Shown here: positions 1 to 11,484 of the stretch, piece after piece | Layout: each line of letters starts with the position of its first letter | Position numbering within the stretch: position 1 is the first letter of the stretch | Assembly: GCA_963921425.1 (NCBI GenBank) | Contig: OY992834.1 | Coordinates: 15,750,164 to 15,814,163, forward strand | Origin: Dryas octopetala | Taxonomy: Eukaryota > Streptophyta > Magnoliopsida > Rosales > Rosaceae | Reading direction: 5' to 3' | DNA: 64,000 nt | The notes under the pieces: generated by a model | Database searches by the model: none | What the model saw: only the letters and a program-made list of their open reading frames with translations | Told to the model about the DNA's origin: nothing | Translations under genes and position numbers: made by a program

Positions 1-713
1 GTAGAAATTTTAATATTTTTTTCATCACTCATTATGTTTATTTGTATTTATTCACTTTAAAATTTACAAGTACTATGCATCCAATTCTAGGACTTTATAT
101 TTACTTCTAGTCAGTCTAGTTCATTTCATGCAGAATGTTTAAGGAGAGGCATCCCCTTCTCATTTAAAGATATTGAAACTTGGTAATGAATTTTTTGGGA
201 CTGCTCATGATGCTTTCATAAACATTCACTAGTCCATAGGATTTAAGATATTCTTTTCTACCTTAATTCTCACTGAATCACACTAGTTGGCACATAGAAG
301 CTTCATTTTAGATTTCCACCAACACTTTCATATGTTCCAACTTTGAAATTAAAGATGTTGATTGTTGGTCCTTTCTAGCAATAATAATTTCCCTACAACA
401 GCAGACATTCCCTGAGAATTTACTTGGCATTGAAAATTGTAGAATTAATTTCGAAACCAAAATGTTACTGTGTGGTCTTCTGATTGCACTTGTGTCCAAT
501 ATCTTTTTAAATCCCTTGGTGCACTCAACATTTGTAGATTTGTTTGATATTCTTCACCTGAGGGTGTTCTAAAGAGCCACACTTTAATTTTGGGTCAGAA
601 AAGCAAAAGATAATGTAATGTATTTGGATTGCGCAATCACAATATAGGTGTCTTAATAAGTTGATTTGATCAAATACATTGGCTTTATTGACAAGAACTA
701 TCTTGTATTGCAG
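1..713. other. Intron of the BASS4-type gene, no exon seen
   Basis: AT-rich sequence left of the first visible exon. I looked for the preceding transmembrane exon of the BASS gene and did not find it, so this is probably one long intron whose donor lies outside the window. Confidence 0.5.
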
Positions 714-1415
714 ACTTCTGCATCTCATCTTGTTAGCCTTTAATGCTCTTTCTGTAAAGAGCCTCTCAGCTCTCTCTGGTGGTAGTCGATCAATGTTTTC
801 CAAAAAAGAAAATGGCACTGCTGTTCTCCTTGTTGCGAGCCAGGTGAGAGACGTGTGCTCTCAAGCTAATACTTTTTCCATCTATATGACAGATCTATCG
901 TGCAAAAATCTTTGTGCTTCTATTTTCTTTTAAAAATCTTACTTTCTTTGACCACTAATGAACTGTGTTTGCCCTCCAACTCTTGAACTTCCCATCCTTA
1001 GTGAAGATGTGACTTGATTCAGACCTCTTGTTGGGAAAGTGACTTTATTATTTAGGATGACTGTGAACTTTTGACTTTGTAAGAAGCAGATGCTTAATAA
1101 ATATTGTAGGGCTTTTCTTTAATGAATTACTGAGGCTTGATGCATTGGCATGGTTTTGGCAGAAAACTCTACCTGTAATGGTGGCTGTAGTGGAGCAACT
1201 AGGTGGAGCACTGGGTGAATCTGGTTTGCTTGTTCTTCCTTGTGTTGCAGCACACTTAAATCAGGTTCTTATATCCATTCATCTGTGTCTCATTTTCTTA
1301 ATTATTTCTTTTCAACTGACAAAAAATGTTATTAATGCAGATTATATTGGACTCTATTCTTGTTAACTTCTGGCTTCGCAAGGATCTCCCAACCAACAAT
1401 GCCAAGGTATCTTGA
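714..1415 (+). CDS. BASS4: 3' end of BASS4-type plastid sodium/metabolite cotransporter (partial)
   Basis: Three exons join in frame: 714-843, 1163-1264 and 1341-1415 (TGA 1413-1415). The 5' exons lie left of the window. The product is the last ~100 residues of a bile acid:sodium symporter-like (BASS) transporter, a family of plastid-envelope carriers for organic anions; for BASS4 itself the substrate is not known to me. Seen: a hydrophobic stretch (LLHLILLAFNAL), a hydrophilic loop, then KTLPVMVAVVEQLGG and GLLVLPCVAAHLNQ, which I recognise as the conserved late transmembrane core of the BASS4/BASS7-like branch. Exon borders are standard (cag/gtgag, gcag/aaaac, gcag/attat). The short tail after the last helix (LRKDLPTNNAKVS) is a normal C-terminus. 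If the GT at 1407 were used as a donor, another 3' exon would exist; the in-frame stop two codons on makes that unnecessary. The family is sure; the BASS4 label comes from remembered similarity. Confidence 0.75.
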
Positions 1416-1610
1416 TGGCTCATGATAGTTACTGAGTGTGAAATCTTTGCAAAGCTTAATGTGCTTTCTTTGTGCCATGGTTGCAACTTGCAAGTAGATA
1501 TTTAGCTTATTACTTTAAAAGGTTTAGTTCGATATGATTGTGCAATGAGATTATTCTGTGTCTTTATTTACATGTATTTTGTTGCCTATATAATGTACCC
1601 ATAAAAAAGA

Positions 1611-1632
1611 AGAGAGAGAGAGAGAGAGAGAG
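1611..1632. repeat. (GA)n microsatellite
   Basis: About 11 uninterrupted GA units roughly 200 bp downstream of the BASS4 stop codon, probably in or just past the 3' UTR. Confidence 0.9.
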
Positions 1633-4582
1633 ATTATTTCCTAGATCTTGTGTTTTCAAATCTTACTTGAAAGGTAATTTACCTTAAACGACTATTTTTA
1701 TGGAAATCTTGGGTTTTATTCAAACAAGTTTCTTAAATCACAAAGGAGATTCATCATCTCTTTCCTACAATGGAATAAATCTATGGCTGTCTCTCAACCC
1801 TGTTACTTGTTAAGAGTTATTTCTCCCACAATCAACAATCGAAGTTAGAAGTGTTGGGAACATAATTTAAGATTTTGCTTGTTTTCATAGCAGAAATTTC
1901 ATTGCCAGAACAACATATCACCTTCTATTGAATGAGTATTGCCTTGGCCGTCACAGCCTTTGTTATGGAAATAATCTCTCTCAAAAAATTTGATGGATCA
2001 TGATTAAACATATCACCTTCGCATGTTTGTTTTTGGATAGCGTAAAAGTCTATTAAACACTAATTAATCAAAAACCCTATGACTCATATGTTTTGCAGAT
2101 AACATAAATTGTTAAGCAAATAGTAAATGTTAAAAAATCCCAACACACTTTACCATGATAAAAAAAATTAAAAATTAAAAAAAAAAAACTCAATGTTTGA
2201 AATTGTTGAAGCCGGTCCACTTTTAAGTTTTGATCAACTGACCATCCTTAATTCCTTATAATCGATTGGCAAATTTTTGTATCTTTCTTTTTTATTTTCA
2301 ACTCAAGTAAGCGACACCGTGTAATTGAGTACTAAAAAATTATAATGGGTGTAATTAAGTGCTAAAAAAGTATAATCGGTGTTATTGAGTAATAAAAATT
2401 TCTAATAAATGAGCCTTCTGAATTTATTCAAGACGCTCTTCTTGAAGATATATGTTCTTAGTTTTGTGTTAATGAAATTTCGTTTCATTTCAAAAATAGA
2501 AAAAGTGTGAATGATCTAACGCTAGCCAATAGTTGTAAAATAATTGATCCACGACTTAAAAGTGGAGTAGGATGATTTTTTTTTTCTTCATATTATCCTA
2601 TTTTGTCCTTGAAAACTTCGTCTTGTCTATGAAAGATCCTTAAGAAAATCTTTCTATAAATATTATTTCATATCCTATGAATTGATGTATCATATTCTTT
2701 AATTGATTAAAAAAGAATTGTATGTAAACATGTTTTAATTAGAGATTGTTCTTCAACAATAACATTTTGAAAGATTATCGCCAAGTCAAACTCACCAAAA
2801 AAAAAACACATGATTCCATGAACAATTGCAACACCTTCGCCCTGCAAGCATTTAGAGGATGGCCCACCAAATAAAAAGTTATTTCGATGACTCTTGCTCC
2901 CATAGTCCCATGCACGTGCTAGTCTTCAAAATGGTGGCCACAAAAGGTAGATTCATTTGGTCATCACTCCAACCACCGCATTGGCTATTCCACCCACCTT
3001 GTTTATTTAAAAATATGCAATATGTATTGTTGAAATTTTGTGTGATTTAAAATTAAAAAATAAATTTAATTTAAATTCCATTTTACAGTTGTTTTTTTTT
3101 TGTTTGGCCAATATCCATTTTACGGTCGATAATGATAAATAAATTCACCTAAAAATTTTAATGACAAAGAGATTCACTTTTTGACAGATAAACTCACATT
3201 ATCCATATTTTAAATAACCTATTTGGTAGGTTAAAACCCTAGTTGAGTTTCTAAGTTTGTAGGTTGACCAATGAGGGGCCAAAATATGACCAGGTAAGCT
3301 CGAGAGGAATTGGGGACAAAGTCACAATAGTCTTTCTTAAAATCCAGTTACCTTTAGTCGGCAGAGGTCGAACGCAAGAACTGATTGACATTATGTTATA
3401 GGCGCTTACTGAAATGACCTTAATCCTCTAATTATATTGATTATCCAACTTGTTGTTTGACCATTATTTCAATGTTACTCATGTGGTTTTAATTAAGTTT
3501 AATTTTTTGTTCAATTTTCTTCTCATTTTGCATCTCATTTCATGTCATGTAGATGTAGTTTGATTAGACAAACAAAGGGCGAATCCAGGATTTCAAAGTG
3601 GAGTGGGCTAAACTTAGCTTACGAAATATTTTTGTCCTAAAAAAAAGTTACACCTAGTTAAGTGAGACGTAATGAGTCTTATCTCTCAAAATGTATATCT
3701 AAAAAAAAATAAAAAAGCAAAACAACAATTAAACATGCAATGCAAATACTATATAACACTATCTAAGTTTCTTCACTGAATAAAAATCATCAATTATCAA
3801 TTCATTATCAATACTATTAGAAAATTCTCGTTTAATGTGGATGATCATACAATCAGTAAAAAACTTATCCTTTATCTTGTTTCGAAGTCGATTTTTAATA
3901 AACATCATAGATGAATATACTCGTTCTGTCATTGATGTAGAACATGAAAAGTCAACACCAGACGAATCAATCTACTAATCAAGTAGTAGTCTTCTGCCAA
4001 CCATGTTTCCACTAATTTAATAGATATATAGTTTAGAAAAAAAAAAAAAACAAACAAAGACTATAGAGATATAAACCCAAAAATTCATATAATACCTTAT
4101 TAGAGACTTGGAGTTGGAACTATGTGTGGTGGGGACTAGGAGATGAGAGAGATTTATGTGTTGCTCTCATTTGCATAGGTAAGAAGTTTTGGGGATTGGG
4201 GGAGAAGGAAACAATTTAAAATACTTTTTTCTTCTTTGGTGGGTTAATGTTAAGGAAAAAAAAAAAAAAAAACCCTATTTTTTATTCTTTGATGGGTAAG
4301 TGTTCAGCAAAAAAAAAAAAAAAAATTATTCTTTGGTGGGTTAATGTTCAGCACGTGACTACTGTCATGGAATAATGAGTTAATTAACTTAATGTTCAGC
4401 AAAAAAATAAAATAAAAGGGTCCGCGGGCTTTGGTTGGAAATTGACTGAGCTCAGCTTCAAATATTGTATACAACTAAGCTTAAAAAAACCCAAAAAAGT
4501 ACAGCCTAGGCAGTCATAATAAAATGATGATGAAATGACATTTATTATTTATATCGCATGACTAACAAATTACAAATATATA
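1633..4582. other. Intergenic AT-rich repeat debris
   Basis: No gene supported. The stretch holds A/T homopolymers, a repeated phrase 'tgtaattgagt/tgtaattaagt' with 'gctaaaaaagtataa' variants near 2318-2395, and repeats of 'ttctttggtgggttaatgtt' near 4235-4345. This looks like decayed transposon sequence. One short oligo(T) insertion with a target duplication is listed separately. Confidence 0.55.
3077..3126. repeat. Oligo(T)-TTTGGCCA micro-insertion with target duplication
   Basis: The left copy of TCCATTTTAC is at 3077-3086 and the right copy at 3114-3123. Similarity continues as AGT/GGT. Between them is a T-run ending in GTTTGGCCAATA. Read on the minus strand this is a short TTGGCCAAAC-poly(A) end, as left by target-primed reverse transcription. 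Confidence 0.6.
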
Positions 4583-5160
4583 TCTTTTTTTTTTTTTTTT
4601 ATGGGAAATGAGAAATCTCATATTAAGGTACCTGACCAAAAGAACAGCCATCTTTACTGAAGTTGGGTAACAACCATAGTGGAGCTTCCTCCAACCAATT
4701 AAATTACGTCTGAGGCAACAAAAAGGGAAAATTTAGCAAGCCTATGGGTTGCATTATTACAACTTTGTGGGCTATTCTGAAATGAAACACTAGAAAACAA
4801 AGAGAACAAAGATCGAATGTCATGATGGCCATCTCTTCTGCTAGACAATCATGTTGTGAGAGAAGATAAATTGTTAACAGGAACAGATTAGGCCCTAAAT
4901 ATTTGGCAATGAGTGACCCCAAGGTGTCCCACAACTTGATCATTGTGGTTTTGAAAGCTTGTCGATTAAAGGTCTTACTGGTCAATACCTGTCCAACAAG
5001 GCTCAGCCGCAAAACATGTCTATTTACTGGTGCTGTGCACCCACCCTTCCAATTGGTAGGGCTTCAACTTTGTCTTCCATCAAAACTAAAGTTTTCGCAA
5101 AATTAGTTTCAATATCCTCCATAGGTCTAAGACGTACGCAGATCACCGTTAAAAAAAACA
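4583..5160 (-). mobile_element. LINE ORF1 fragment (DUF4283-like)
   Basis: On the minus strand the segment 4870-5012 reads LVGQVLTSKTFNRQAFKTT, then a short spacer and YLGPNLFL. This matches the pattern of the plant DUF4283 domain (LVG-x-LT-x-K-x2-N-x2-A then NLFLF) found in ORF1 of plant LINEs. The frame breaks soon after. The segment ends towards lower coordinates in a T-run at 4584-4600. If that run is the poly(A) tail read in reverse, the order is unusual (ORF1 next to the tail), so an internal deletion or a truncated copy is likely. It is dead. Confidence 0.55.
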
Positions 5161-5305
5161 AAAAAAAGGGATTCAGTGCTAAGGTAGGAAAGGTTTAGCC
5201 AAGGTGCTAACAAACTAACAAATATTAATCACGGTATTATTAAAAAATTAGAACAAATAACATTGTGGTTCAAACCACGTAAACTAACCGAATAATTTAA
5301 ACTTT

Positions 5306-5711
5306 GGTTAATTACATTTTGCACCCCTGTTATTTGGGTAAAATAACACTTTAGTTCTTCACCTTCAAAACGTACTAATCTCAAATCTAAACTTTTAAAA
5401 CTTTGACCGTTGGATCAACCGTTAATTAATTACTTGCGTGGAGGGTGCGGGTCCACCATTTTTGCTAACATGAGTTTCCACTACAGAGCAATTTAGGTAT
5501 TCAACAAAAATCTTATTCAATTAAAAGGAATAGAAATGTAGCTACAAAAAGAGTCGAACTCCAGACCACTCAAGAACCGTAACGGTCAACTTAGCGGAGG
5601 GACAAAATTACAAAGATTTAAAAGTTAGAGTTTGAGATTTGTACATTTAGAAAGTGAGAGATCAAAGTGTTATTTCACCTAAATAATAAGGGTGTAAAAT
5701 GTAATTGATCC
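5306..5711. mobile_element. Non-autonomous TIR element, MULE-like, with 10-bp target duplication
   Basis: The ends are inverted copies of each other: aattacattttgcacccctg at the left and its reverse complement with a few changes at the right, extending ~45 bp. The flanking direct repeat TTTAAACTTT occurs exactly at 5296-5305 and 5712-5721. The size (406 bp), lack of coding capacity and 9-10 bp duplication fit a Mutator-type MITE. The right half of a related copy is seen around 23430-23540. Confidence 0.8.
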
Positions 5712-5721
5712 TTTAAACTTT

Positions 5722-6177
5722 TAGAATTGAAAAGCCCAAAAGAAAGAAGCAAAGCACCTACGGCCTACCTACTCCAAACAGTGCGTCAAACAGTTCTAGC
5801 AAAGTAACAAAAGCATCCATTTTAGGATAGCCTGATCTATTTTGACGGTCAAAGGTTAAAAGGAGGAGGAAGGAAAGTATGACAATAAACTGAGGAAAAG
5901 GTTAAAAGGAGGAGGAGGAAAAAGTATGACAATGGCGGTCAAAATAAATATCTTTAAAGAAGTGATTTTTCCACTTTAAGAACAATATTTTATCTTTGGT
6001 TAGGTGAACCGTGTACCCAATTGAGTTAATTATCGTTACTTCTGAATTCTGATGCAATGAAAAAAAAAAAGAAAAAAAAAAAAAAGCATAAAAGAGGAGA
6101 TAATGAGAGGTGTTAATGTGAGAAGGGTAGTCGTAGGAGTCACCAGCAAAATTACAGGCCACCAACAGCAGCAGCTT
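5722..6177. other. Upstream region of the alpha/beta hydrolase gene
   Basis: No gene. It contains a local duplication of 'aggttaaaaggaggagga' (around 5855-5920) and A-runs at 6059-6085. It probably includes the distal promoter of the hydrolase gene. Confidence 0.45.
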
Positions 6178-6258
6178 CTGCACAATAGCTGTTCCTGCTC
6201 TCAACCCTTTAACGGTCTCTGCACAACAGCTGCTCTACTCTCAACCCTTTAACGGTCT
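6178..6258. repeat. 41/40-bp tandem duplication near the presumed transcription start
   Basis: Two adjacent copies (6178-6218 and 6219-6258) share 'ctgcacaa.agctg' and 'tctcaaccctttaacggtct' and differ at a few positions. They are followed by a CT-rich run. Their position 0.7 kb before the ATG, with a 5' UTR intron acceptor at 6975, suggests they lie in the 5' UTR exon or core promoter of the hydrolase gene. Confidence 0.7.
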
Positions 6259-6991
6259 CTCTCTCTGGGTTTTATTCTCAGTTCACATATTTAAGTTTTC
6301 CTAATGTTGTCTTTAAAATGGTGGTTAGTTAATGCTTGTTTCTGCATATTTGACTGCTTTCTTTGATGTAATGGGAACTCAGTGCACGGCTTTATTGCTA
6401 TATTATGCTACATTAGTTTTGGTGAAGAACTGAGCAGGGAATTTAGGAGGCATTGTTGATCCATCTTTATTTCCACATATAGCACATGGATTATTTAAGC
6501 CCATATAATCTTTTTTAGAAATTATTATTGGATGATCATTATTCTTAATTTATGAAAGTTCTTAACTTTGTAAATTAAATGATGGAGTGGAGCTTTAATT
6601 TTCAACTTATTTATTTATTGTCTGCTGGAGAGATAACTGGGACATTAAACTTGCCCCTTCTGTATTGTGTGTATGAAAGCCTGTGTCTAGTGTTTTCTTT
6701 TTTGGGTCCGATGCTTTTTGCACTTAACTGTCCTTTTTCTGGTTGTTTAATTTTGAATTCTGATAATCTGTTCATGGGTATGCACTTGTAGAGGTAATTA
6801 ATCTAAATGTGATCTCACCAAAACTTTAATAATTCATATTCTAGTATGTCCTCATACCTCCCAAAATAAGGGGCAAGAGCTAAATCAAGCCTTATGTGTA
6901 GTCAAGCTTAATCCTATATCTGCCCCACTTCATCTTGTACTGCTTTTCAGAAAAGTTTCATTTTTTCGTTCTCAGGGGGCAAGGGATCAAG

Positions 6992-9880
6992 ATGTTTAAG
7001 AGAATCTCATTTGTCTTGTTGGTTGGATTGCTGGCATTGGCATATCAGGCCACCCAACCACCCCCTCCAAACATTTGTGGCTCCCCTGGCGGCCCGCCCA
7101 TCACAGCATCTAGAGTAAAGCTAAGGGATGGAAGATATTTGGCCTACAAGGAGCATGGTGTGTCAAAAGAAGTGGCCAATTATAAGCTTATCTTTGTTCA
7201 TGGCTTTGGTTCTTCCAGACATGATGCAGTGATTGCAACAGACATCTCTCAAGTACTTAACTGTTTGTTTTTTTTGAATTAATTTTCTAGTCTCTATTGC
7301 CTATCGGGTTTTTTAAATTTGTGCCTAAAGGTTATATTGGTTGATTTCACGGTGGATATCTTTACAGGAAGTTGTTGAAGATTTAGGGCTGTACATTGTG
7401 TCTTTTGACAGACCAGGCTATGGTGAAAGTGATCCGGATCCTAAGCGAACAGTAAAGAGTTTGGCTTTGGATATAGAAGAGCTTGCTGATCAGCTGGGAC
7501 TTGGATCCAAATTTTATGTAATTGGATATTCTATGGGTGGACAGGTCATCTGGAGTTGTCTTCAGTATATCCCTCATAGGTAAGATCCCAGTACATGCCT
7601 CATAGATAGAATAGCCAAATGTACATGCTCTAGATGTCTATTGTGAATGTTAGAATACCATTGTATCCTAAAACTTTAAGCTGGATTCTGGAATGGGTCA
7701 ACAGTCATCCTGCACTGAATAATTTGAGGAATGGGGATGAGAGATTTTGAACCCAGGACCTTTTGGAACCAAAGCCCTAATACCACCTCAAAAACTTAAA
7801 TGGTTAAGGAATGAGCTAACAATGCACATCAAGCTAATAATGAAATATAGAACGAGTAGTTTTTGCAATTGCAATATATCTAGAACTCGAGATATTGTGA
7901 ACGAAATGGAAATGTTTGAAGAATCAGTTTGTATGGGAAAAACACAATGAAAGAAGCATAACAAGTAAATAGATAATTACAAATTTTTTGCTACGCATAA
8001 ATAGGTTGGGCATATAATTTAGAAACCTTAGATAGTAATGATTTGTGAAGGCTTCATAATACATTAACTACTTTATGACAGAATTGGACCTTCATTGGAA
8101 ATAGGTTTTTTTTTTTTGGTCAATCATTGGAAATAGGTGTTATTTGGTTTCTTGTATCAAATTTTGGGAACAAGTTGCTACTTCAATGAGAACCATATTC
8201 TACATTGTCTCATGTATTATCTTCAATATTGAAATTTGCCTCAAGTTGGATGTTTGGATGCTGACAGGCTAGCAGGAGCAGCACTGATCGCTCCTGTTAT
8301 CAACTACTGGTGGCCAGGATTTCCCTCCAACTTATCCACAGATGCCTACTACAAACAACCACCAGGGGATCAATGGGCACTTCGAGTTGCTCACCATATA
8401 CCATGGCTAACCTACTGGTGGAACACTCAGAAATTATTTCCAGCATCCAGCGTTGTAGCCCGTAAACCAGATATTTTTTCCCGCCAAGATTTGGAAATTC
8501 TTATGAATAAGAAGTTTTCTGGGAGAGAAAACCACAAGGTACTTTTCTTATTCGGTAAATGTTTAGGATTTTTATTAAAACAAAGTAAGAAGGACACAAC
8601 CTGAAGCATCACTGTAATATTGAGAGCTTCATAAAATGTGAACAATTAACATATTGAATCACTGTCCACAGTTTGAAACCCTGAGCAAGGGTTTGTATCA
8701 TTTGCAAGACTTACTATCCGAGCTTGAAGAGCTCTAGTGCTAGTTGAGGCTTGAGGAGCCTCTTGGTTTATAGGGCCATTTGGGAGTTTTGGTTTCAACA
8801 AGTATCTTGGAAATACTCTTATGAAGTTTTCTATACCACTTTGTAGGCTCTAATCTAGTGCCCCATTGTTGAAGTATAGTGATATAATTCAAACTTGTAC
8901 TCACATGGAAGAGAAAGAATGAACAACTCAACTGAAATCACACGGGTTTACATAGGGACTTAGTAGCACCACATAATTTACAGCACATGTTGACATGACT
9001 TTTAGATTTCCTAATACATTCGCTAGGTACATTGATGAGTTAATTTCCAAGGCACATTAATCTAGTAACATAAGTTAATCACATGCATTATTTGGTTTAA
9101 ATCTCAACACCCCCTCTTAAACAAAATTTATGGTTTTAAGTAAATAGTTTGTAAATTTTCATTATTGAAGGGCTTTTGTAAAAATCAAAGAGTTCGAATT
9201 CCTTCACCTCTAATGGAAACAATCTTCAAAGTCATCTCCTTCGATGTTTGAAACTTGCATGTTGTCTTCATGTTTAAAATTGGTGTAATGGAGACAATCT
9301 CCAACATGTTTGAATAATGTTTTCACTGTGATGAAGAATGTTTAATCAAAGAATCCTTCTATGCATGTTCGCCCATTTCGTATCAACTATAAAATTCTTA
9401 ACACAGCTCTTTTGATTGCGTGGCATCTCAATGGGTTATATGGCTTCCAACTGGACTTTAAACATTTGATCCGTATCATGTTATTAGGTGTATAACATTC
9501 TAACACTGAATTTTTAGTGATAGAGTTAGTCATTCGTTCTTACGACCAACTTGATGATTCTTTTCTCTTTTTTGCAGGCACAGATCAAGCAGCAAGGAGA
9601 ATTTGAGTCCATCCACCGTGACATGATGATAGGATTTGGGAGTTGGGAATTTGATCCTATAGGTCTTAAGAACCCTTTTACCAACTATGAAGGTTCCGTC
9701 CATCTATGGCAGGGTGAAGCAGATAGGCTTGTCCCAGTTACACTCCAACGGTATATTGTGGAAAACCTTCCATGGATTCACTACCATGAGTTACCAGGTG
9801 GTGGACACTTGTTTCCATATGCTGATGGCAAGAGTGAAGCTATCTTAAAGGCACTTCTATTGGGGAGAACTGAGAAGTAG
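6992..9880 (+). CDS. Alpha/beta hydrolase-fold protein
   Basis: Four exons, 6992-7252, 7368-7579, 8268-8538 and 9578-9880, give a 348-residue protein. The N-terminus (FVLLVGLLALAYQ, residues 7-19) is a single hydrophobic anchor followed by a proline run, so the protein is probably membrane-tethered. Residues H70-G71 (VHGFGSS) form the oxyanion-hole region. G-Y-S142-M-G-G is the nucleophile elbow; D297 (GEADRLVP) and H325 (PGGGHLF) complete a Ser-Asp-His triad, so all catalytic residues are present. The family is a plant-wide, uncharacterised branch of serine hydrolases; no substrate can be inferred. The ATG at 6992 follows a clean 3' splice site at 6971-6975 (ttctcag), implying an intron in the 5' UTR. 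Intron 2 holds a SINE-like piece and intron 3 is over 1 kb. The length is normal for the family and the gene looks intact. Confidence 0.9.
7728..7795 (-). mobile_element. SINE-like remnant (possible)
   Basis: The phrase 'gattttgaacccaggacc' followed by a 'taataccacc' motif resembles the antisense of a tRNA-type box B (GGTTCRANNCC) seen in plant tRNA-derived SINEs. It lies in intron 2 of the alpha/beta hydrolase gene. No box A or clear tail is visible. Confidence 0.3.
8092..8137. repeat. Oligo(T)-GGTCAA micro-insertion with exact 14-bp target duplication
   Basis: TCATTGGAAATAGG occurs at 8092-8105 and again at 8124-8137. The 18 bases between are a T-run ending GGTCAA. It lies in intron 2 of the alpha/beta hydrolase gene. 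Confidence 0.85.
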
Positions 9881-9933
9881 CTCATTGTTGGTATATGGAC
9901 AGCTCTTTTCTTATTCTCTCCTTTCTTTTGTTT

Positions 9934-9990
9934 ATCTCAGATTTCTATTATTTTTTTTTTTTTGGCCATGAATCTCAGATTTCTATTATT
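9934..9990. repeat. Oligo(T)-GGCCATGA micro-insertion with exact 19-bp target duplication
   Basis: ATCTCAGATTTCTATTATT is present at 9934-9952 and 9972-9990. Between them are 19 bases: a T-run ending GGCCATGA. It lies in the probable 3' UTR, 54 bp after the hydrolase stop codon. Confidence 0.88.
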
Positions 9991-10982
9991 ATTTACTAAT
10001 TTCAACAAGATAGGTGTTTGTAATGCTGTTGCAACAGGACAGAAACTTGGACCAATTTTGGTTAATATTGTAATGTCTTGTAGATTAAATTGACGAAGGG
10101 AATGGGATTTTGTAAAATTAGTTCGTAACTTTCAAGTCTGATGTCATTGTTGTGGTTTCTTCCACTCACATCCAGGTTACTTTGACTTGCATGTTTGAAA
10201 GAATAGGAAAGTTAGAACTACAAAATTGACAGATGCAATGCACTACGGTAAGCTCAATATTCACTTGGACATCTAGGAGTCAGGCATGTAGAGAACTAAG
10301 TTCACTAACTATACCTAATCCAAGAACTCTTTAGCCCGAACCTTGGTCAAGCTTAAGAACCATGATTGAGTTCAAGACCCTTTTCGATTTTGGTCGACAG
10401 ACTTCAGCTATGAAATTAGGAGATCCTATTCTATCAGACGACTACTACAAACCTACAGGGAGCCTGGACCGCCGGCCTATCCGATCATGTAAATATAACC
10501 CTACCTTGCAAGGAATCTATCCCTCAAAAGGAGTAGTTCTAACATGGAGCTAACCCTCAGAAGTGAGGTCTATCCCATTATCACAAACGCACAGATGAAA
10601 CCTCCCTCTGCCTCTAGCACCACCCTAATAAACGTGTAAAACTAGGAGATGAGGTGATCCTCTCCTCTAAGTGCATCCAGCAAAGGTATGGAACAATTCA
10701 TCATTCAACAATTTGAGCCTCAGGCTTTCTTGCTCTTCCCTCTAGGTCTGACTTGCAGCTACAAAAACTCTTAAATCTTGAGAAAAAAAAAAAACACAAG
10801 AGTGCACCTTTAGTTCTTCTGTTACACTTTTCTACCCACAACTCTGCTTGATTAAATGCAAATTCCAAGTTTGTGGAACCTAACTAGTTATATACGGCAT
10901 GCTTGTAACCAACGATGTCGTTTTGAGATCTAAGGCTCAGTTTTTTGGGTATAGGATTAGCATTTGGAGTTTATATTTGGAA
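9991..10982. other. Hydrolase 3' flank and gap
   Basis: No gene supported. A 63-codon open frame at 10362-10553 has no recognisable motif, and the surrounding text ('aaccttggtcaagcttaag') looks like degraded repeat. Confidence 0.5.
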
Positions 10983-10991
10983 TATAATTAT

Positions 10992-11475
10992 GGCTTTTTT
11001 ACCCAAATGCCACTTGGACTATAGGGGGTGTGCTCCCATACCACCCAAACTTTTTTCTTGCCAATTTATTACCTAAAGTATCAATTTGTGTCAATGTGGC
11101 ACCAACAGTCAATTTTGTGTTAAATCATCAACTTGTTTCTCAAACTTCCTAGTTTGCCCTTAATTATAATTAAGAAGAGAGAGGGAAAGAGAGGAAGGGA
11201 GGCCAGCATCATCGGGGATGGGTCAGCGTCAGGAGTGAGGGTGGGTTGGCTGGGTTTTTTTTTTTTTTTTTTAAGTGTATTTGGATTTTAGTTTTGTTTT
11301 TTAGATATTTTATAATATGAATTGACAATATTACCCTTTAAGTTATACAGAAATGGATAACAGATGCCACATTGTCATATATTGATACTTCAAATGGTAA
11401 ATTGGCAAGAAAAAAAGTTTGGGTGGTATGGGAACACACCCCTTATAGTCCAAGTGGTATTTGGGTAAAAAAGCC
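10992..11475. mobile_element. Non-autonomous TIR element, MULE-like
   Basis: The ends are long inverted copies: 'ggcttttttacccaaatgcc' at the left and its near-exact complement at the right, with pairing continuing for about 100 bp. Flanking repeats TATAATTAT (10983-10991) and TATAATTAA (11476-11484) agree at 8 of 9 bases, as expected for Mutator-type insertion. The 484-bp body has a GA-rich centre and a T-run and no coding capacity. Confidence 0.85.
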
Positions 11476-11484
11476 TATAATTAA

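Noticed and set aside
525-818. 97-codon minus-strand frame
   Set aside because: It is the antisense shadow of the BASS4 exon at 714-843.
10362-10553. 63-codon plus-strand frame after the hydrolase gene
   Set aside because: No recognisable motif, no splice partner, repeat-like surroundings.
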